From positions 513,501 through 577,500 of the forward strand of contig NZ_CP100126.1 of NCBI RefSeq assembly GCF_024168045.1: a stretch of DNA of 64,000 bases, written 5' to 3'. Under the pieces are notes generated by a model that worked only from the letters and a program-made list of their open reading frames with translations, was not told where the DNA came from and made no database searches. Shown here in pieces: positions 47,258 through 54,784 of this stretch (positions are counted from its first letter, which is position 1; every line of letters begins with the position of its first letter). This DNA comes from Dorea longicatena. GTDB lineage: Bacteria; Bacillota; Clostridia; Lachnospirales; Lachnospiraceae. Position numbers and translations under genes: made by a program.

Positions 47258-47348
47258 AGCTAATCTATTGAATTTAATAAACTTTTAGAACAAACGGATA
47301 TACAAGTTTTCCTTTCTGACCGTTTAGGTCGCTTGTTTATATTTGTCA

Positions 47349-47371
47349 TTGGTTGGCTTTTGGTTGGGATT
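47349..47371 (+). repeat. Right arm-type repeat of element 2
   Basis: Two TTGGTTGG motifs 11 bp apart; counterpart of 43546-43567. The rest of 47258-47415 shows no gene. Confidence 0.6.
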
Positions 47372-47415
47372 CTTAAATACCCCTTACAAAGCCCGTAAAT
47401 ACGTTGTTCGTTGAC

Positions 47416-47452
47416 CGTAGAGGTCGCGTGTTCGAATCACGTCACTCCGATT
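47416..47452 (+). repeat. Right att repeat of element 2
   Basis: Exact 37-bp copy of the tRNA-Pro 3' end. The base pairs just upstream (TACGTTGTTCG) loosely resemble the anticodon arm. Confidence 0.92.
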
Positions 47453-47457
47453 GAATG

Positions 47458-47490
47458 ATACAGTATCTGATATGGATGCTGTATTTTTTT
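47458..47490 (+). terminator. Original tRNA-Pro terminator, displaced by element 2
   Basis: ATACAGTATC pairs with GGATGCTGTAT, then seven Ts. Before insertion it would have lain just after tRNA-Pro. The tRNA now uses an element-borne hairpin (ACCCCCAT/ATGGGGGGT, 43501-43520). Confidence 0.75.
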
Positions 47491-47500
47491 ATAAAAACAA

Positions 47501-47629
47501 TTAAGAGAAGAAAGATTACAAAAATATCATAAAAGTTTACAAGATATGAAACAAAAGATTGTAGAACAAACAATTTACTCTGAAAAATATCATGTTTATG
47601 GAAAATGGATATTAAATGGAAAAAATTGA
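47501..47629 (+). other. Open stretch, possible protein fragment
   Basis: Translates without stop as LREERLQKYHKSLQDMKQKI and on to a TGA at 47627. The only ATG (47546) has no ribosome binding site. Could be the tail of a lost gene. Nothing recognised. Confidence 0.2.
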
Positions 47630-47646
47630 TTTCAAAAAGGATAAAC

Positions 47647-47669
47647 TGCTATAGCTTAAAACTATAGCA
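47647..47669 (+). promoter_or_regulatory. MET-box-like operator upstream of the MetE-like gene
   Basis: TATAGCTTAAAACTATA (47650-47666) differs at one position from the TATAGTTTnAAACTATA MET-box bound by LysR-type MtaR/MetR regulators in streptococci. The surrounding dyad TGCTATAG/CTATAGCA spans 47647-47669. It lies about 95 bp before the gene. Confidence 0.6.
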
Positions 47670-47763
47670 AACTGCAAGTTATATGTATTATTCAAATCCT
47701 TCAAATCATGCTACTCTATATCCAGGCAAAGAACAAGAATATACATACAGGAGGATATAGAAA

Positions 47764-48885
47764 ATGAGCAAATACCAGACACCATACAGATATGATTTTG
47801 TGGGAAGTTTTTTAAGACCACAGGAAGTAAAACAGGCAAAAGCAGATTACAGTGAAGGAAAGATCACAAAAGAAGAATGTGATGCTGTCGTTGATAAGGC
47901 AGTTACAGAAGTAGTCGCAAAGCAGAAAGAGTTGGGATTCCACATCATTACAGATGGGGAATTCAGAAGAACTTACTGGCACCTGGACTTCATGTGGGGA
48001 TTTGAAGGTGTTGGCCACGAACAGACAGGAGCGGGTGTACAGTTCAATGCGGAGATGGCAGCGCTGGAAGACACTTATCTGACCGGAAAAGTAAAGGCAA
48101 AGGCACATCCGTTTGTAGAAGGGTTCAAATTCCTGAAACAGTTCGAAGACGAGAATACGGTCGCAAAATATACAATTCCGGCACCGGCACAGATGTTCCA
48201 GCAGATGATCGTTCCGGCAAACTTTGAGAATACAAGAAAATACTATGCAACTAATGAAGAACTGATCCGGGATATCGGAAAGGCTTATCAGGAAGTCATT
48301 AAGCAGTTTTATGAGGCCGGATGCCGCAACCTGCAGCTGGATGACTGTACATGGGGAGCAATTGTAGGTGATGCTGCAAAACAGAGATATAAGAATCTTG
48401 GACAGGATCTGGACGAAGTAAAAGGACAGCTGCTGGAAGTAAATAACCTTGCATTAGAAGGAAAACCGGCAGATATGGTGATCACTTCACATATCTGTAG
48501 AGGTAACTATCACTCAACATTCTTTACAAGTGGTCCATATGATTCCGTAGCAGACTATGTATTTGCAAAGGAAAATGTAGACGCATTATTCCTGGAATAT
48601 GATGATGCAAGATCAGGAGGATTTGCACCGCTTGCAAAAGTTTCAGAGGATAAGAAAGTCGTTCTGGGACTGGTCACAACTAAGTCACCGGAACTTGAAG
48701 ACAAAGAAACCGTGATCAAAAGAATCCATGAAGCAGAAAAGTATATTCCGCTTGAGAGATTGTATTTAAGCCCGCAGTGTGGATTTGCATCCTGCGAAAT
48801 CGGTAATAAACTGACAGAAGAAGAGCAGTGGGCAAAATTAAAACTGGTAAAAGAGATCGCTGAAGAAGTGTGGAAGAAAGCATAG
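47764..48885 (+). CDS. MetE C-terminal-like cobalamin-independent methyltransferase (YxjG/YxjH type)
   Basis: 373 residues, CAGGAGG upstream. Starts PYRYDFVGSFLRPQEVKQAK, then FHIITDGEFRR. Zinc ligands His and Cys are in ITSHICRGNYHS, Glu in LFLEYDDARSGGF, and Cys in LSPQCGFASCE. It corresponds to the catalytic barrel of MetE without the N-terminal half. It may methylate homocysteine from a small donor or act with an unidentified protein. The MET-box-like operator supports a role in methionine supply. Confidence 0.88.
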   Translation: MSKYQTPYRYDFVGSFLRPQEVKQAKADYSEGKITKEECDAVVDKAVTEVVAKQKELGFHIITDGEFRRTYWHLDFMWGFEGVGHEQTGAGVQFNAEMAALEDTYLTGKVKAKAHPFVEGFKFLKQFEDENTVAKYTIPAPAQMFQQMIVPANFENTRKYYATNEELIRDIGKAYQEVIKQFYEAGCRNLQLDDCTWGAIVGDAAKQRYKNLGQDLDEVKGQLLEVNNLALEGKPADMVITSHICRGNYHSTFFTSGPYDSVADYVFAKENVDALFLEYDDARSGGFAPLAKVSEDKKVVLGLVTTKSPELEDKETVIKRIHEAEKYIPLERLYLSPQCGFASCEIGNKLTEEEQWAKLKLVKEIAEEVWKKA

Positions 48886-48904
48886 ATTATACATAGTAAA
48901 GCAC

Positions 48905-48951
48905 AAAAAGAGGAATCCTGAAGATCACATTGATCTGGGATTCCTCTTTTT
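48905..48951. terminator. Bidirectional terminator
   Basis: AAAAAGAGGAATCC pairs with GGATTCCTCTTTTT, with an inner GATCA stem, between convergent genes. Confidence 0.88.
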
Positions 48952-48967
48952 TGTTCTCGTTATTAAT

Positions 48968-49489
48968 TTAATCTACATAATACACATAATTCTCTTTGCG
49001 AGGCTTCGCTTTAGGAATATCCGCAGCAGGATATCCGAGCACACAATGCCCGATACCTTCATAGTCACCTTCCACGCCCCATTTCTTAAGAAGTACTTTT
49101 CCCTCTTCCGATGCGAAGACTTCTTTCGCACGGTGGATCCAGCAGCTTCCGATTCCAAGAGAAGCAGCGGCGTTCATCAGATTCCCCATAACAAGGCTTC
49201 CGTCATAGATATATGTCGGTCTGTTCTTATCAGCTAATACAACCAGGACAACCGGTGCTCCGTAGAACGGATCTGTATCAGTTCCCATGACATCCGCATT
49301 CATTTTGGAAAGCTGATCACGGGTTGCCTTGTCGGTAACAGCAACAATAACCGGTGACTGCATTCCCATGCCGGTTGCGGCATAAGTGCCTGCTTCAAGA
49401 ATCAGATCCAGATCTTCTTTCGGGATCATGTCCGGTTTGTAACCGCGTACACTGCGGCGTTCGATCATGTTTTTAATACTTTCGTTCAT
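48968..49489 (-). CDS. Nitroreductase-family FMN oxidoreductase
   Basis: 173 residues, AAAGGAG upstream. FMN-binding RRSVRGYKPD at the start, AGTYAATGMGMQSPVIVAV, and the C-terminal GHCVLGYPA. Typical small nitroreductase that uses NAD(P)H; physiological substrate unknown. It stands between the methionine gene and the metal block. Confidence 0.9.
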   Translation of the reverse strand: MNESIKNMIERRSVRGYKPDMIPKEDLDLILEAGTYAATGMGMQSPVIVAVTDKATRDQLSKMNADVMGTDTDPFYGAPVVLVVLADKNRPTYIYDGSLVMGNLMNAAASLGIGSCWIHRAKEVFASEEGKVLLKKWGVEGDYEGIGHCVLGYPAADIPKAKPRKENYVYYVD

Positions 49490-49566
49490 AAATCAAGACT
49501 CCTTTAGAATACAGTGAAAAAATAAAAACTCATAATATAAAAAGAAAATAAAACGAAACGGATGAT

Positions 49567-49947
49567 TTACACTTCCTTGTTCTCGTATACATGTCTCTTG
49601 ATCGCTTCGAAACTTTCTTTACTGATCACATGCTCCATCTTACATGCATCGGCAGCAGCGACATCCGCAGGTACGCCGAGATGTATCAGCCAGGATGATA
49701 AAAGGGTGTGGCGTTCGTAAATCATATTTGCAATCTCCAGACCGGATGGTGTCAAATGGATAAATCCCTGTTCATCTACTTTAATATGTTCCTTTTCGCG
49801 AAGATTCTTCATAGCAACACTGACACTGGATTTCTTAAAACCAAGCTCATTGGCAATATCTACGGAACGCACTACGGGCAGTTTCTGGCTTAAAATCAGA
49901 ATTGTTTCAAGATAGTTCTCGGCAGATTCATTTAATACATTGCTCAT
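49567..49947 (-). CDS. DtxR-family iron-dependent repressor (short, no SH3 domain)
   Basis: 126 residues. Winged helix: ESAENYLETILILSQKLPVV and SVDIANELGFKKSSVSVAMK. Metal residues: His in YERHTLLSSWL, and CKMEH (Cys-x-x-Glu-His) as in DtxR/IdeR rather than MntR's Glu-x-x-Glu-His, pointing to Fe2+. It ends after the dimerisation domain. It is divergent from the feo operon. Its own upstream DNA and the feo promoter both carry the GTTAG-N6-CTAAC-type dyad it probably recognises. Confidence 0.88.
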   Translation of the reverse strand: MSNVLNESAENYLETILILSQKLPVVRSVDIANELGFKKSSVSVAMKNLREKEHIKVDEQGFIHLTPSGLEIANMIYERHTLLSSWLIHLGVPADVAAADACKMEHVISKESFEAIKRHVYENKEV

Positions 49948-49997
49948 AATAAGTCATTCCTTCCTTTATACGTTAACATTGAGTTTAGTATAACATA

Positions 49998-50013
49998 GTT
50001 AGTTACGACTGGC
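49998..50013. promoter_or_regulatory. Weak copy of the metal-repressor dyad at its own gene
   Basis: GTTAGT-TACG-ACTGGC, four of six right-arm positions matching the GTTAGN-N4-ACTAAC pattern seen at 50085, 56987 and 58197. It is positioned for autoregulation of the repressor gene. Confidence 0.35.
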
Positions 50014-50068
50014 AAACGGAAGAAAAAACTTATTGAGAAATAATAATCAATAAAATGAAAAAAAGTGG

Positions 50069-50100
50069 TTGACAGCTAACAAACGTTAGCATATACTAAC
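50069..50100 (+). promoter_or_regulatory. feo operon promoter with metal-repressor operator
   Basis: -35 TTGACA (50069), 17 bp, -10 TATACT (50092). The operator GTTAGC-ATAT-ACTAAC (50085-50100) covers the -10, and GCTAAC-AAAC-GTTAGC (50075-50090) fills the spacer, giving three half-sites in a row. Binding would block RNA polymerase directly. Confidence 0.78.
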
Positions 50101-50111
50101 TATTGCGAGGG

Positions 50112-50136
50112 GATAATGAAAACATTTATCATTATC
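50112..50136. promoter_or_regulatory. Fur-box-like inverted repeat downstream of the feo promoter
   Basis: GATAATGA (50112-50119) and TCATTATC (50129-50136) are perfect 8-bp arms 9 bp apart, built from the GATAAT hexamers of the classic Fur box. A Fur-like protein is encoded in the same operon (53784). Confidence 0.5.
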
Positions 50137-50201
50137 AAAATCCTTGAGAAATTACATGGAAAGATGTAAAAAATACTACATAAAGAAAATGAGGTGTTAT
50201 T

Positions 50202-50411
50202 ATGCCACTTACAATGGCCGGTATCGGTGAAACAAACACAATCTCACGTATTGGTGGAAATGAAGAGACAAGACGTTTTCTGGCAAATCTTGGATTTGTT
50301 GCAGGAGCGGAAGTTGTTGTACTGTCGAAGATCGGAGGCAATGTGATCGTAAATGTCAAAGACTCCAGAGTGGCAGTAAATGAGGATATGGCGCGGCACA
50401 TCATGGTTTAG
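50202..50411 (+). CDS. feoA: FeoA-domain protein 1
   Basis: 69 residues, a single SH3-like FeoA domain (TISRIGGNEETRRFLANLGF, VVVLSKIGGNVIVNVKDSRV). Small partner of FeoB in ferrous iron uptake. First gene of the feo operon, GAGGTG upstream. Confidence 0.93.
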   Translation: MPLTMAGIGETNTISRIGGNEETRRFLANLGFVAGAEVVVLSKIGGNVIVNVKDSRVAVNEDMARHIMV

Positions 50412-50468
50412 TACCGGGGTGTCTGCTGTATTATAGATACTAACAATCTAAGGAAAGGAGAAACAGCA

Positions 50469-50687
50469 ATGACTTTAGGTGATGCAAAAGTTGGAAGTAC
50501 AGTTGTTGTAACGAAGATTGAAGGGGACAGCGCATACAAGCGCCGTATTATGGACATGGGAATCACAAAAGGCAGTGAACTGTATATCAGAAAAGTAGCT
50601 CCTCTCGGAGATCCTGTAGAGATTACAGTCAGAGGCTATGAACTTTCAGTAAGAAAAGACGATGCCCAGTGTGTTCAGGTAAAATAA
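50469..50687 (+). CDS. feoA: FeoA-domain protein 2
   Basis: 72 residues: VTKIEGDSAYKRRIMDMGIT and APLGDPVEITVRGYELSVRK, the more canonical FeoA. Two tandem feoA genes before feoB are common in Clostridia. AAAGGAG upstream. Confidence 0.93.
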   Translation: MTLGDAKVGSTVVVTKIEGDSAYKRRIMDMGITKGSELYIRKVAPLGDPVEITVRGYELSVRKDDAQCVQVK

Positions 50688-50757
50688 GACTTACCGAAGG
50701 AACTGACAGATACATATTGTCGCATTAGAATTTACACGTTCAAGGAGGTAAATAGGA

Positions 50758-52941
50758 ATGGGAATCAAGATCGCACTTGCGGGAAACCCAAACTGTGGTA
50801 AGACCACAATGTTTAATGCCTTAACGGGTGCCAACCAGTATGTTGGTAACTGGCCGGGGGTTACAGTAGAGAAAAAAGAAGGAAAATTAAAAGGAAAGAG
50901 AAAGAATGATGACATTGTTGTAACAGACCTTCCGGGTATCTATTCTCTTTCACCGTACACATTGGAAGAAGTAGTCAGCCGAGATTATATCTTAAACGAT
51001 AATCCGGATGTTATTATTGATCTTGTAGATGCAACGAATATTGAACGTAACCTGTATCTTACAACACAGCTGATCGAGACAGGTGTTCCGGTAGTTATCG
51101 CACTGAACATGACAGACCTTCTGGAGAAGAGAGGAATCAAGATCGATACAAAGAGACTTTCTATGTTGTTAGATTGCCCGATCGTTGAGACTTCTGCCCT
51201 GAAACAGACAGGACTGGATGCGCTGGTTGAGACAGCAATCAAAGTAGCTAATAAAAAAGAAGTTGATCTTCCAAGAGAAATTTTCTCTAAAGAAATGGAA
51301 GCAGCAGTTGCAGATGTGAAAGGGGTTCTCCCGGATACAATCTCAGAAGACAAGAAGAGATGGTATGCTGTGAAATTCCTTGAGAACGACAGCAAGGTTG
51401 TAGAAAGCATGAATCTTTCTGCAGCAGCAAAAGCAGCAGTTGATAAAGACAGAAAAGAACTTGAGACAAAACATGACGATGATATGGAAAGTATCGTAAC
51501 AGATGAACGTTACAAATTCATCCAGAAGATCGTTGAGACAACAGTTAAAAAAGGAAAAGACAAATTAACAACATCCGATAAGATCGACCGGATCGTTACA
51601 AACCGTATTCTTGGTATTCCGATCTTTATCGCAGTTATGTTTATTGTTTACTACATTTCCGTAACAACAATCGGTACAATTGTTACAGACTGGACGAATG
51701 ATACATTCGTAGGTGCAATTCAGGATATCGCTTCAAAAGGACTTGAAGCAGCCGGCATAAGCAGCGTGATCGAAGGATTGGTAGTTGATGGTATCATCGG
51801 CGGTATCGGAGCCGTACTCGGATTCGTACCACAGATGGCAATCCTGTTCCTCTTCCTTTCTATCCTGGAAGACTGTGGATATATGGTACGTATCGCATTC
51901 GTTATGGACCGTGTATTCAGACACTTCGGACTGTCTGGTAAGAGCTTCATTCCACTTCTGATTTCATCCGGTTGTGGTATTCCTGGAATCATGGCTTCTA
52001 AGACCATTGAACAGGACAATGACAGACGTCTGACAATTATGACAGCAACATTTATCCCATGCGGAGCGAAGTTACCGGTTATCGCATTAATGGGTGGAGT
52101 TATGGCAAGTTACGCAACCGGAAGCTATACAGCAGGCGGACTTATGGCGCCAATCATGTATTTTGTAGGTATCGTAGCAGTATTAGTAGCAGCAATCATC
52201 CTGAAGAAGACAAAACCATTCTCAGGAAAACCGGCACCATTCGTTATGGAGCTTCCACAGTATCACGTTCCACAGGCTAAGACAGTTCTTCTTCATGTAT
52301 GGGAAAGACTGAAAGGCTTTATCATCAAAGCCGGAACGATCCTGTTCCTTGCATGTGTAGTTATGTGGTTCCTTGGTGGATTCGGATTTACGAACGGTGG
52401 ATTCGGACTTGTAGATGACAGTGCAGACAGTTTACTTGCAGTAATCGGCGGATTTATTGCACCAATCTTTGCACCACTTGGATTTGGAGAGTGGCAGCCG
52501 GTAGCAGCTTCTCTTTCCGGATTCACAGCAAAAGAAGCAATCGTTTCAACAATGGGTGTACTTGCGAACGTAGCAGAGAGCCAGTCAGAAGATACTGTAA
52601 CAGTAGCTCAGGCTATCCAGAACTGGTTCCCGAGTGCAGTAGCAGCATTTTCATTCCTGTTATTCAACCTGTTGGATTCCCCTTGTCTGGCAGCCATAGC
52701 AACGATGGCACAGCAGATGCAGTCTAAGAAATGGTTCTGGTTTGCAATCCTGTTCCAGAATGTATTCGCTTATCTCGTAACACTTTGTGTATACCAGATT
52801 GGTACATTAGTAACCGGCGGCGGATTTGGAGTTGGTACAGCAGTGGCATTTGTGGTAGTAGCAGTCATGCTGTTCCTGTTATTCAGACCTGATCCGTATA
52901 AAGATCAGAAAGTTTATTCTAAACGTTCTGTAAATGCATAA
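50758..52941 (+). CDS. feoB: Ferrous iron transporter FeoB
   Basis: 727 residues. N-terminal G domain: G1 GNPNCGKTT, G2-region VTVEKKEG, G3 DLPGIYSLSPYT, G4 ALNMTDLLEKRG. GDI-like helical region (about 170-270), then about 10 membrane helices with the two Gate motifs (LLISSGCGIPGIMASKT; LLDSPCLAAIATM). Main Fe2+ importer of anaerobic gut bacteria, predicted to be repressed by the DtxR-type regulator when iron is high. Confidence 0.97.
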   Translation: MGIKIALAGNPNCGKTTMFNALTGANQYVGNWPGVTVEKKEGKLKGKRKNDDIVVTDLPGIYSLSPYTLEEVVSRDYILNDNPDVIIDLVDATNIERNLYLTTQLIETGVPVVIALNMTDLLEKRGIKIDTKRLSMLLDCPIVETSALKQTGLDALVETAIKVANKKEVDLPREIFSKEMEAAVADVKGVLPDTISEDKKRWYAVKFLENDSKVVESMNLSAAAKAAVDKDRKELETKHDDDMESIVTDERYKFIQKIVETTVKKGKDKLTTSDKIDRIVTNRILGIPIFIAVMFIVYYISVTTIGTIVTDWTNDTFVGAIQDIASKGLEAAGISSVIEGLVVDGIIGGIGAVLGFVPQMAILFLFLSILEDCGYMVRIAFVMDRVFRHFGLSGKSFIPLLISSGCGIPGIMASKTIEQDNDRRLTIMTATFIPCGAKLPVIALMGGVMASYATGSYTAGGLMAPIMYFVGIVAVLVAAIILKKTKPFSGKPAPFVMELPQYHVPQAKTVLLHVWERLKGFIIKAGTILFLACVVMWFLGGFGFTNGGFGLVDDSADSLLAVIGGFIAPIFAPLGFGEWQPVAASLSGFTAKEAIVSTMGVLANVAESQSEDTVTVAQAIQNWFPSAVAAFSFLLFNLLDSPCLAAIATMAQQMQSKKWFWFAILFQNVFAYLVTLCVYQIGTLVTGGGFGVGTAVAFVVVAVMLFLLFRPDPYKDQKVYSKRSVNA

Positions 52942-52951
52942 GTAGAGCGGA

Positions 52952-52976
52952 CCGGACGTAACTTATTTACGTCCGG
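52952..52976 (+). terminator. Hairpin between feoB and downstream genes
   Basis: CCGGACGTAA/TTACGTCCGG with only a short T stretch. More likely a partial attenuator or mRNA stabiliser than a full stop, since closely spaced genes follow. Confidence 0.55.
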
Positions 52977-53002
52977 ATTTCCCTTTGAAGGAGGCAGTTT
53001 TC

Positions 53003-53212
53003 ATGGTAGCCATTTTAGCAGATATCATTATTTTAGCATTAATATTAGGGTATTGCGCATACCTGGTATACGGAATTGTGAAGAGATTTAAAAATGGAGT
53101 CATCCAGGGATGTGGCGGCAGCTGTGCCGGATGCAGTGGATGCGGTGGTGGATGCTGCAGTTCAGATCCTGATGAAGTGAAAAAAATGATCGAAAATATG
53201 TATGGTAAATAA
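53003..53212 (+). CDS. FeoB-associated Cys-rich membrane protein
   Basis: 69 residues from the ATG at 53003 (AAGGAGG 8 bases upstream). One membrane helix (ILADIIILALILGYCAYLVY) and a cytoplasmic Cys cluster GCGGSCAGCSGCGGGCCSS. This family regularly follows feoB and may shuttle iron as it leaves the pore, which is an inference. Confidence 0.88.
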   Translation: MVAILADIIILALILGYCAYLVYGIVKRFKNGVIQGCGGSCAGCSGCGGGCCSSDPDEVKKMIENMYGK

Positions 53213-53226
53213 AGGAGTTGGCAGTC

Positions 53227-53388
53227 ATGGGCAATTCGACAGGCTCTATGTTCTACCTGTTCGTGATCGTGATCGTCCTTTACATTGTCGGTGCTTCTAT
53301 CTATCAGGCATTTCTCTGGTTCGGGAAATGGCAGGAGAAAAAAAGAGACGAAAAGTTCAGCATGGATAATGAGGAGAACAAAGAATAG
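53227..53388 (+). CDS. Small single-helix membrane protein in the feo operon
   Basis: 53 residues; AAAGGAG upstream. MGNSTGSMFYLFVIVIVLYI, then a charged tail (KWQEKKRDEKFSMDNEENKE). Tight spacing (14 bases after the preceding stop, 12 before the next gene) and a good ribosome binding site support it being real. Function unknown; possibly a FeoC-like accessory or a subunit stabilising FeoB. Confidence 0.65.
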   Translation: MGNSTGSMFYLFVIVIVLYIVGASIYQAFLWFGKWQEKKRDEKFSMDNEENKE

Positions 53389-53400
53389 AGGGATAGAGAT

Positions 53401-53763
53401 ATGGCAGATATTATAGTTGTATTAATCGTGATCGTTCTTCTTGGATTTGCACTGAGAGGAGCAATCAGGCATTTTAAAGGTGACAGTCCCTGCTGTGGCG
53501 GCGGAACCGGTATCATCAAAACTGACGATAAAGAACTGAAGAATCCGGTGATCGGAAAGAAGACAGTTCATATCGGAGGTATGACCTGTGAGCACTGCGT
53601 ACAGTCAGTAAAGAAAGCGTTAAATGAGATAGAAGGTGTTTCGGCAAGAGTGGACTTACAGAAGAAAGAAGCAGTGGTGTCTTATGACCGTGAGATTGCA
53701 AATGATGTTTTGAAAAAAGCAGTTGAAAAAGCAGGATTTCAGGTTGTTTCTATAACAGAGTAG
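53401..53763 (+). CDS. Membrane-anchored heavy-metal-associated (HMA) domain protein
   Basis: 120 residues. N-terminal helix (IIVVLIVIVLLGFALRGAI), a CCGGGTG segment like that of FeoB-associated proteins, then an HMA domain with HIGGMTCEHCVQSVKKAL (about 60). It looks like a fusion of a FeoB-associated Cys-rich head and a CopZ-like metal carrier. Could pass metal to the P-type ATPase encoded downstream. Confidence 0.85.
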   Translation: MADIIVVLIVIVLLGFALRGAIRHFKGDSPCCGGGTGIIKTDDKELKNPVIGKKTVHIGGMTCEHCVQSVKKALNEIEGVSARVDLQKKEAVVSYDREIANDVLKKAVEKAGFQVVSITE

Positions 53764-53783
53764 ATACGATAGGAGGATGACAG

Positions 53784-54185
53784 GTGGATAAGGCAAAAGA
53801 AGCGATTGTACAGAAACTAAAAGCCAGTGGATGCAGGATCACCAAGCAGAGACGGATGCTTCTGGATATTATACTGGAAGAAAACTGTTCCTGTTGCAAA
53901 GAAATCTATTACCGCGCATCCCGGATCGATCCAAGTATCGGAACAGCAACCGTATACCGGATGATCAACAAGCTGGAGGAAATCGGAGCGATCAACCGCA
54001 GGAACATGTATAAAGTAGCATGTGATCCGGACTGTGACCTGCAGAATGCATGTACGGTTGAACTGGACGATGATACGATCAAGCATCTGTCTGCAAAGAA
54101 CTGGAATGCTGTGATACAGGCAGGCTTGAAAGCATGTGGTTATGTAGAAGATCAGAAAGTACGGAACATAACAGTGCAGTCATAA
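53784..54185 (+). CDS. Fur-family regulator lacking most of the dimerisation/metal domain
   Basis: 133 residues, GTG start with AGGAGG 7 bases upstream. The winged helix is Fur-like: LKASGCRITKQRRMLLDIIL and RIDPSIGTATVYRMINKLEE. The C-terminal domain is short, with a few Cys (CDPDCDLQNAC) but without the HHxHxxC and second CxxC of Fur/PerR. It may sense metal through the Cys-rich CSCC and CDPDC segments, or bind DNA constitutively. Candidate reader of the Fur-box-like dyad at the head of this operon. Confidence 0.82.
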   Translation: MDKAKEAIVQKLKASGCRITKQRRMLLDIILEENCSCCKEIYYRASRIDPSIGTATVYRMINKLEEIGAINRRNMYKVACDPDCDLQNACTVELDDDTIKHLSAKNWNAVIQAGLKACGYVEDQKVRNITVQS

Positions 54186-54356
54186 AGATGCTATTGAAAA
54201 AATTTATCAATAGCATGAAAAATATTTGAAAAGGACATTCTTTGGTGTTATAATTTGCAGAAACAAAAATGACTGCCGGACACAAATGAAGGGATGTCCT
54301 TTTTGTTATAGTGTTTATAGTGTTTAATTAATAAATATACAATGGAGGGAATACAT

Positions 54357-54692
54357 ATGTTAAATTTAAAAGACATTAATTGGAAAAAACCAGGACTTTT
54401 TGCAGCAGGAGTAGCTTTCGGAACAGCAGGAATCAAGATTCTGACAAGTGATGATGCCAAGAAATTATATACAAATTGTACAGCAGCCGTATTAAGAGCA
54501 AAATCTTGTGTGATGAAGACAGCAACAAGTGTTCAGGAGAATGCAGGAGATATTTTAGCGGAAGCAAAGCAGATCAATGAAGACAGAGCAGCAGAGGCAG
54601 AAGCAGAAGTTGTAGATGACTATTGTGAAGTAGCGGAAGAGACAGAGGAAGCAGCAGAGACTGCAGAAGCTGAAGCAGCTACAGAAGCATAA
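54357..54692 (+). CDS. DUF6110-type small protein
   Basis: 111 residues from the ATG at 54357 (GGAGG 8 bases upstream). Begins MLNLKDINWKKPGLFAAGVA with a membrane-insertable segment, a helical middle (NCTAAVLRAKSCVMKTATSV) and a highly acidic Glu/Ala-rich tail. It matches the DUF6110 pattern as I recall it. It regularly stands before heavy-metal P-type ATPases; role unknown. Confidence 0.7.
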   Translation: MLNLKDINWKKPGLFAAGVAFGTAGIKILTSDDAKKLYTNCTAAVLRAKSCVMKTATSVQENAGDILAEAKQINEDRAAEAEAEVVDDYCEVAEETEEAAETAEAEAATEA

Positions 54693-54730
54693 AAACGGGC
54701 ACGAAGATTATAAGTTGCCATAATACACGG

Positions 54731-54759
54731 GCACCTGCGGAACATCTGCAGGTGCTTTT
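54731..54759 (+). terminator. Hairpin between DUF6110 and the P-type ATPase gene
   Basis: GCACCTGC/GCAGGTGC followed by TTTTG. Weak T-run; possibly an attenuator setting less ATPase than DUF6110 message. Confidence 0.6.
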
Positions 54760-54784
54760 GCAAGACTAACAAGAGGTGACAAGA

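Larger units (their letters stand above)
43499..47452 (+). mobile_element. Decayed 3.95-kb integrative element in tRNA-Pro
   Basis: Bounded by 37-bp repeats from the tRNA. It contains an integrase C-terminal fragment, a rep N-terminal fragment, a small rep-associated gene, two XRE-type regulators, a small membrane protein and a GNAT acetyltransferase. TTGGTTGG double motifs occur inside both ends (43546-43567 and 47349-47371) and look like arm-type integrase sites. The rep-int fusion means it can no longer replicate or excise by itself. Confidence 0.88.
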
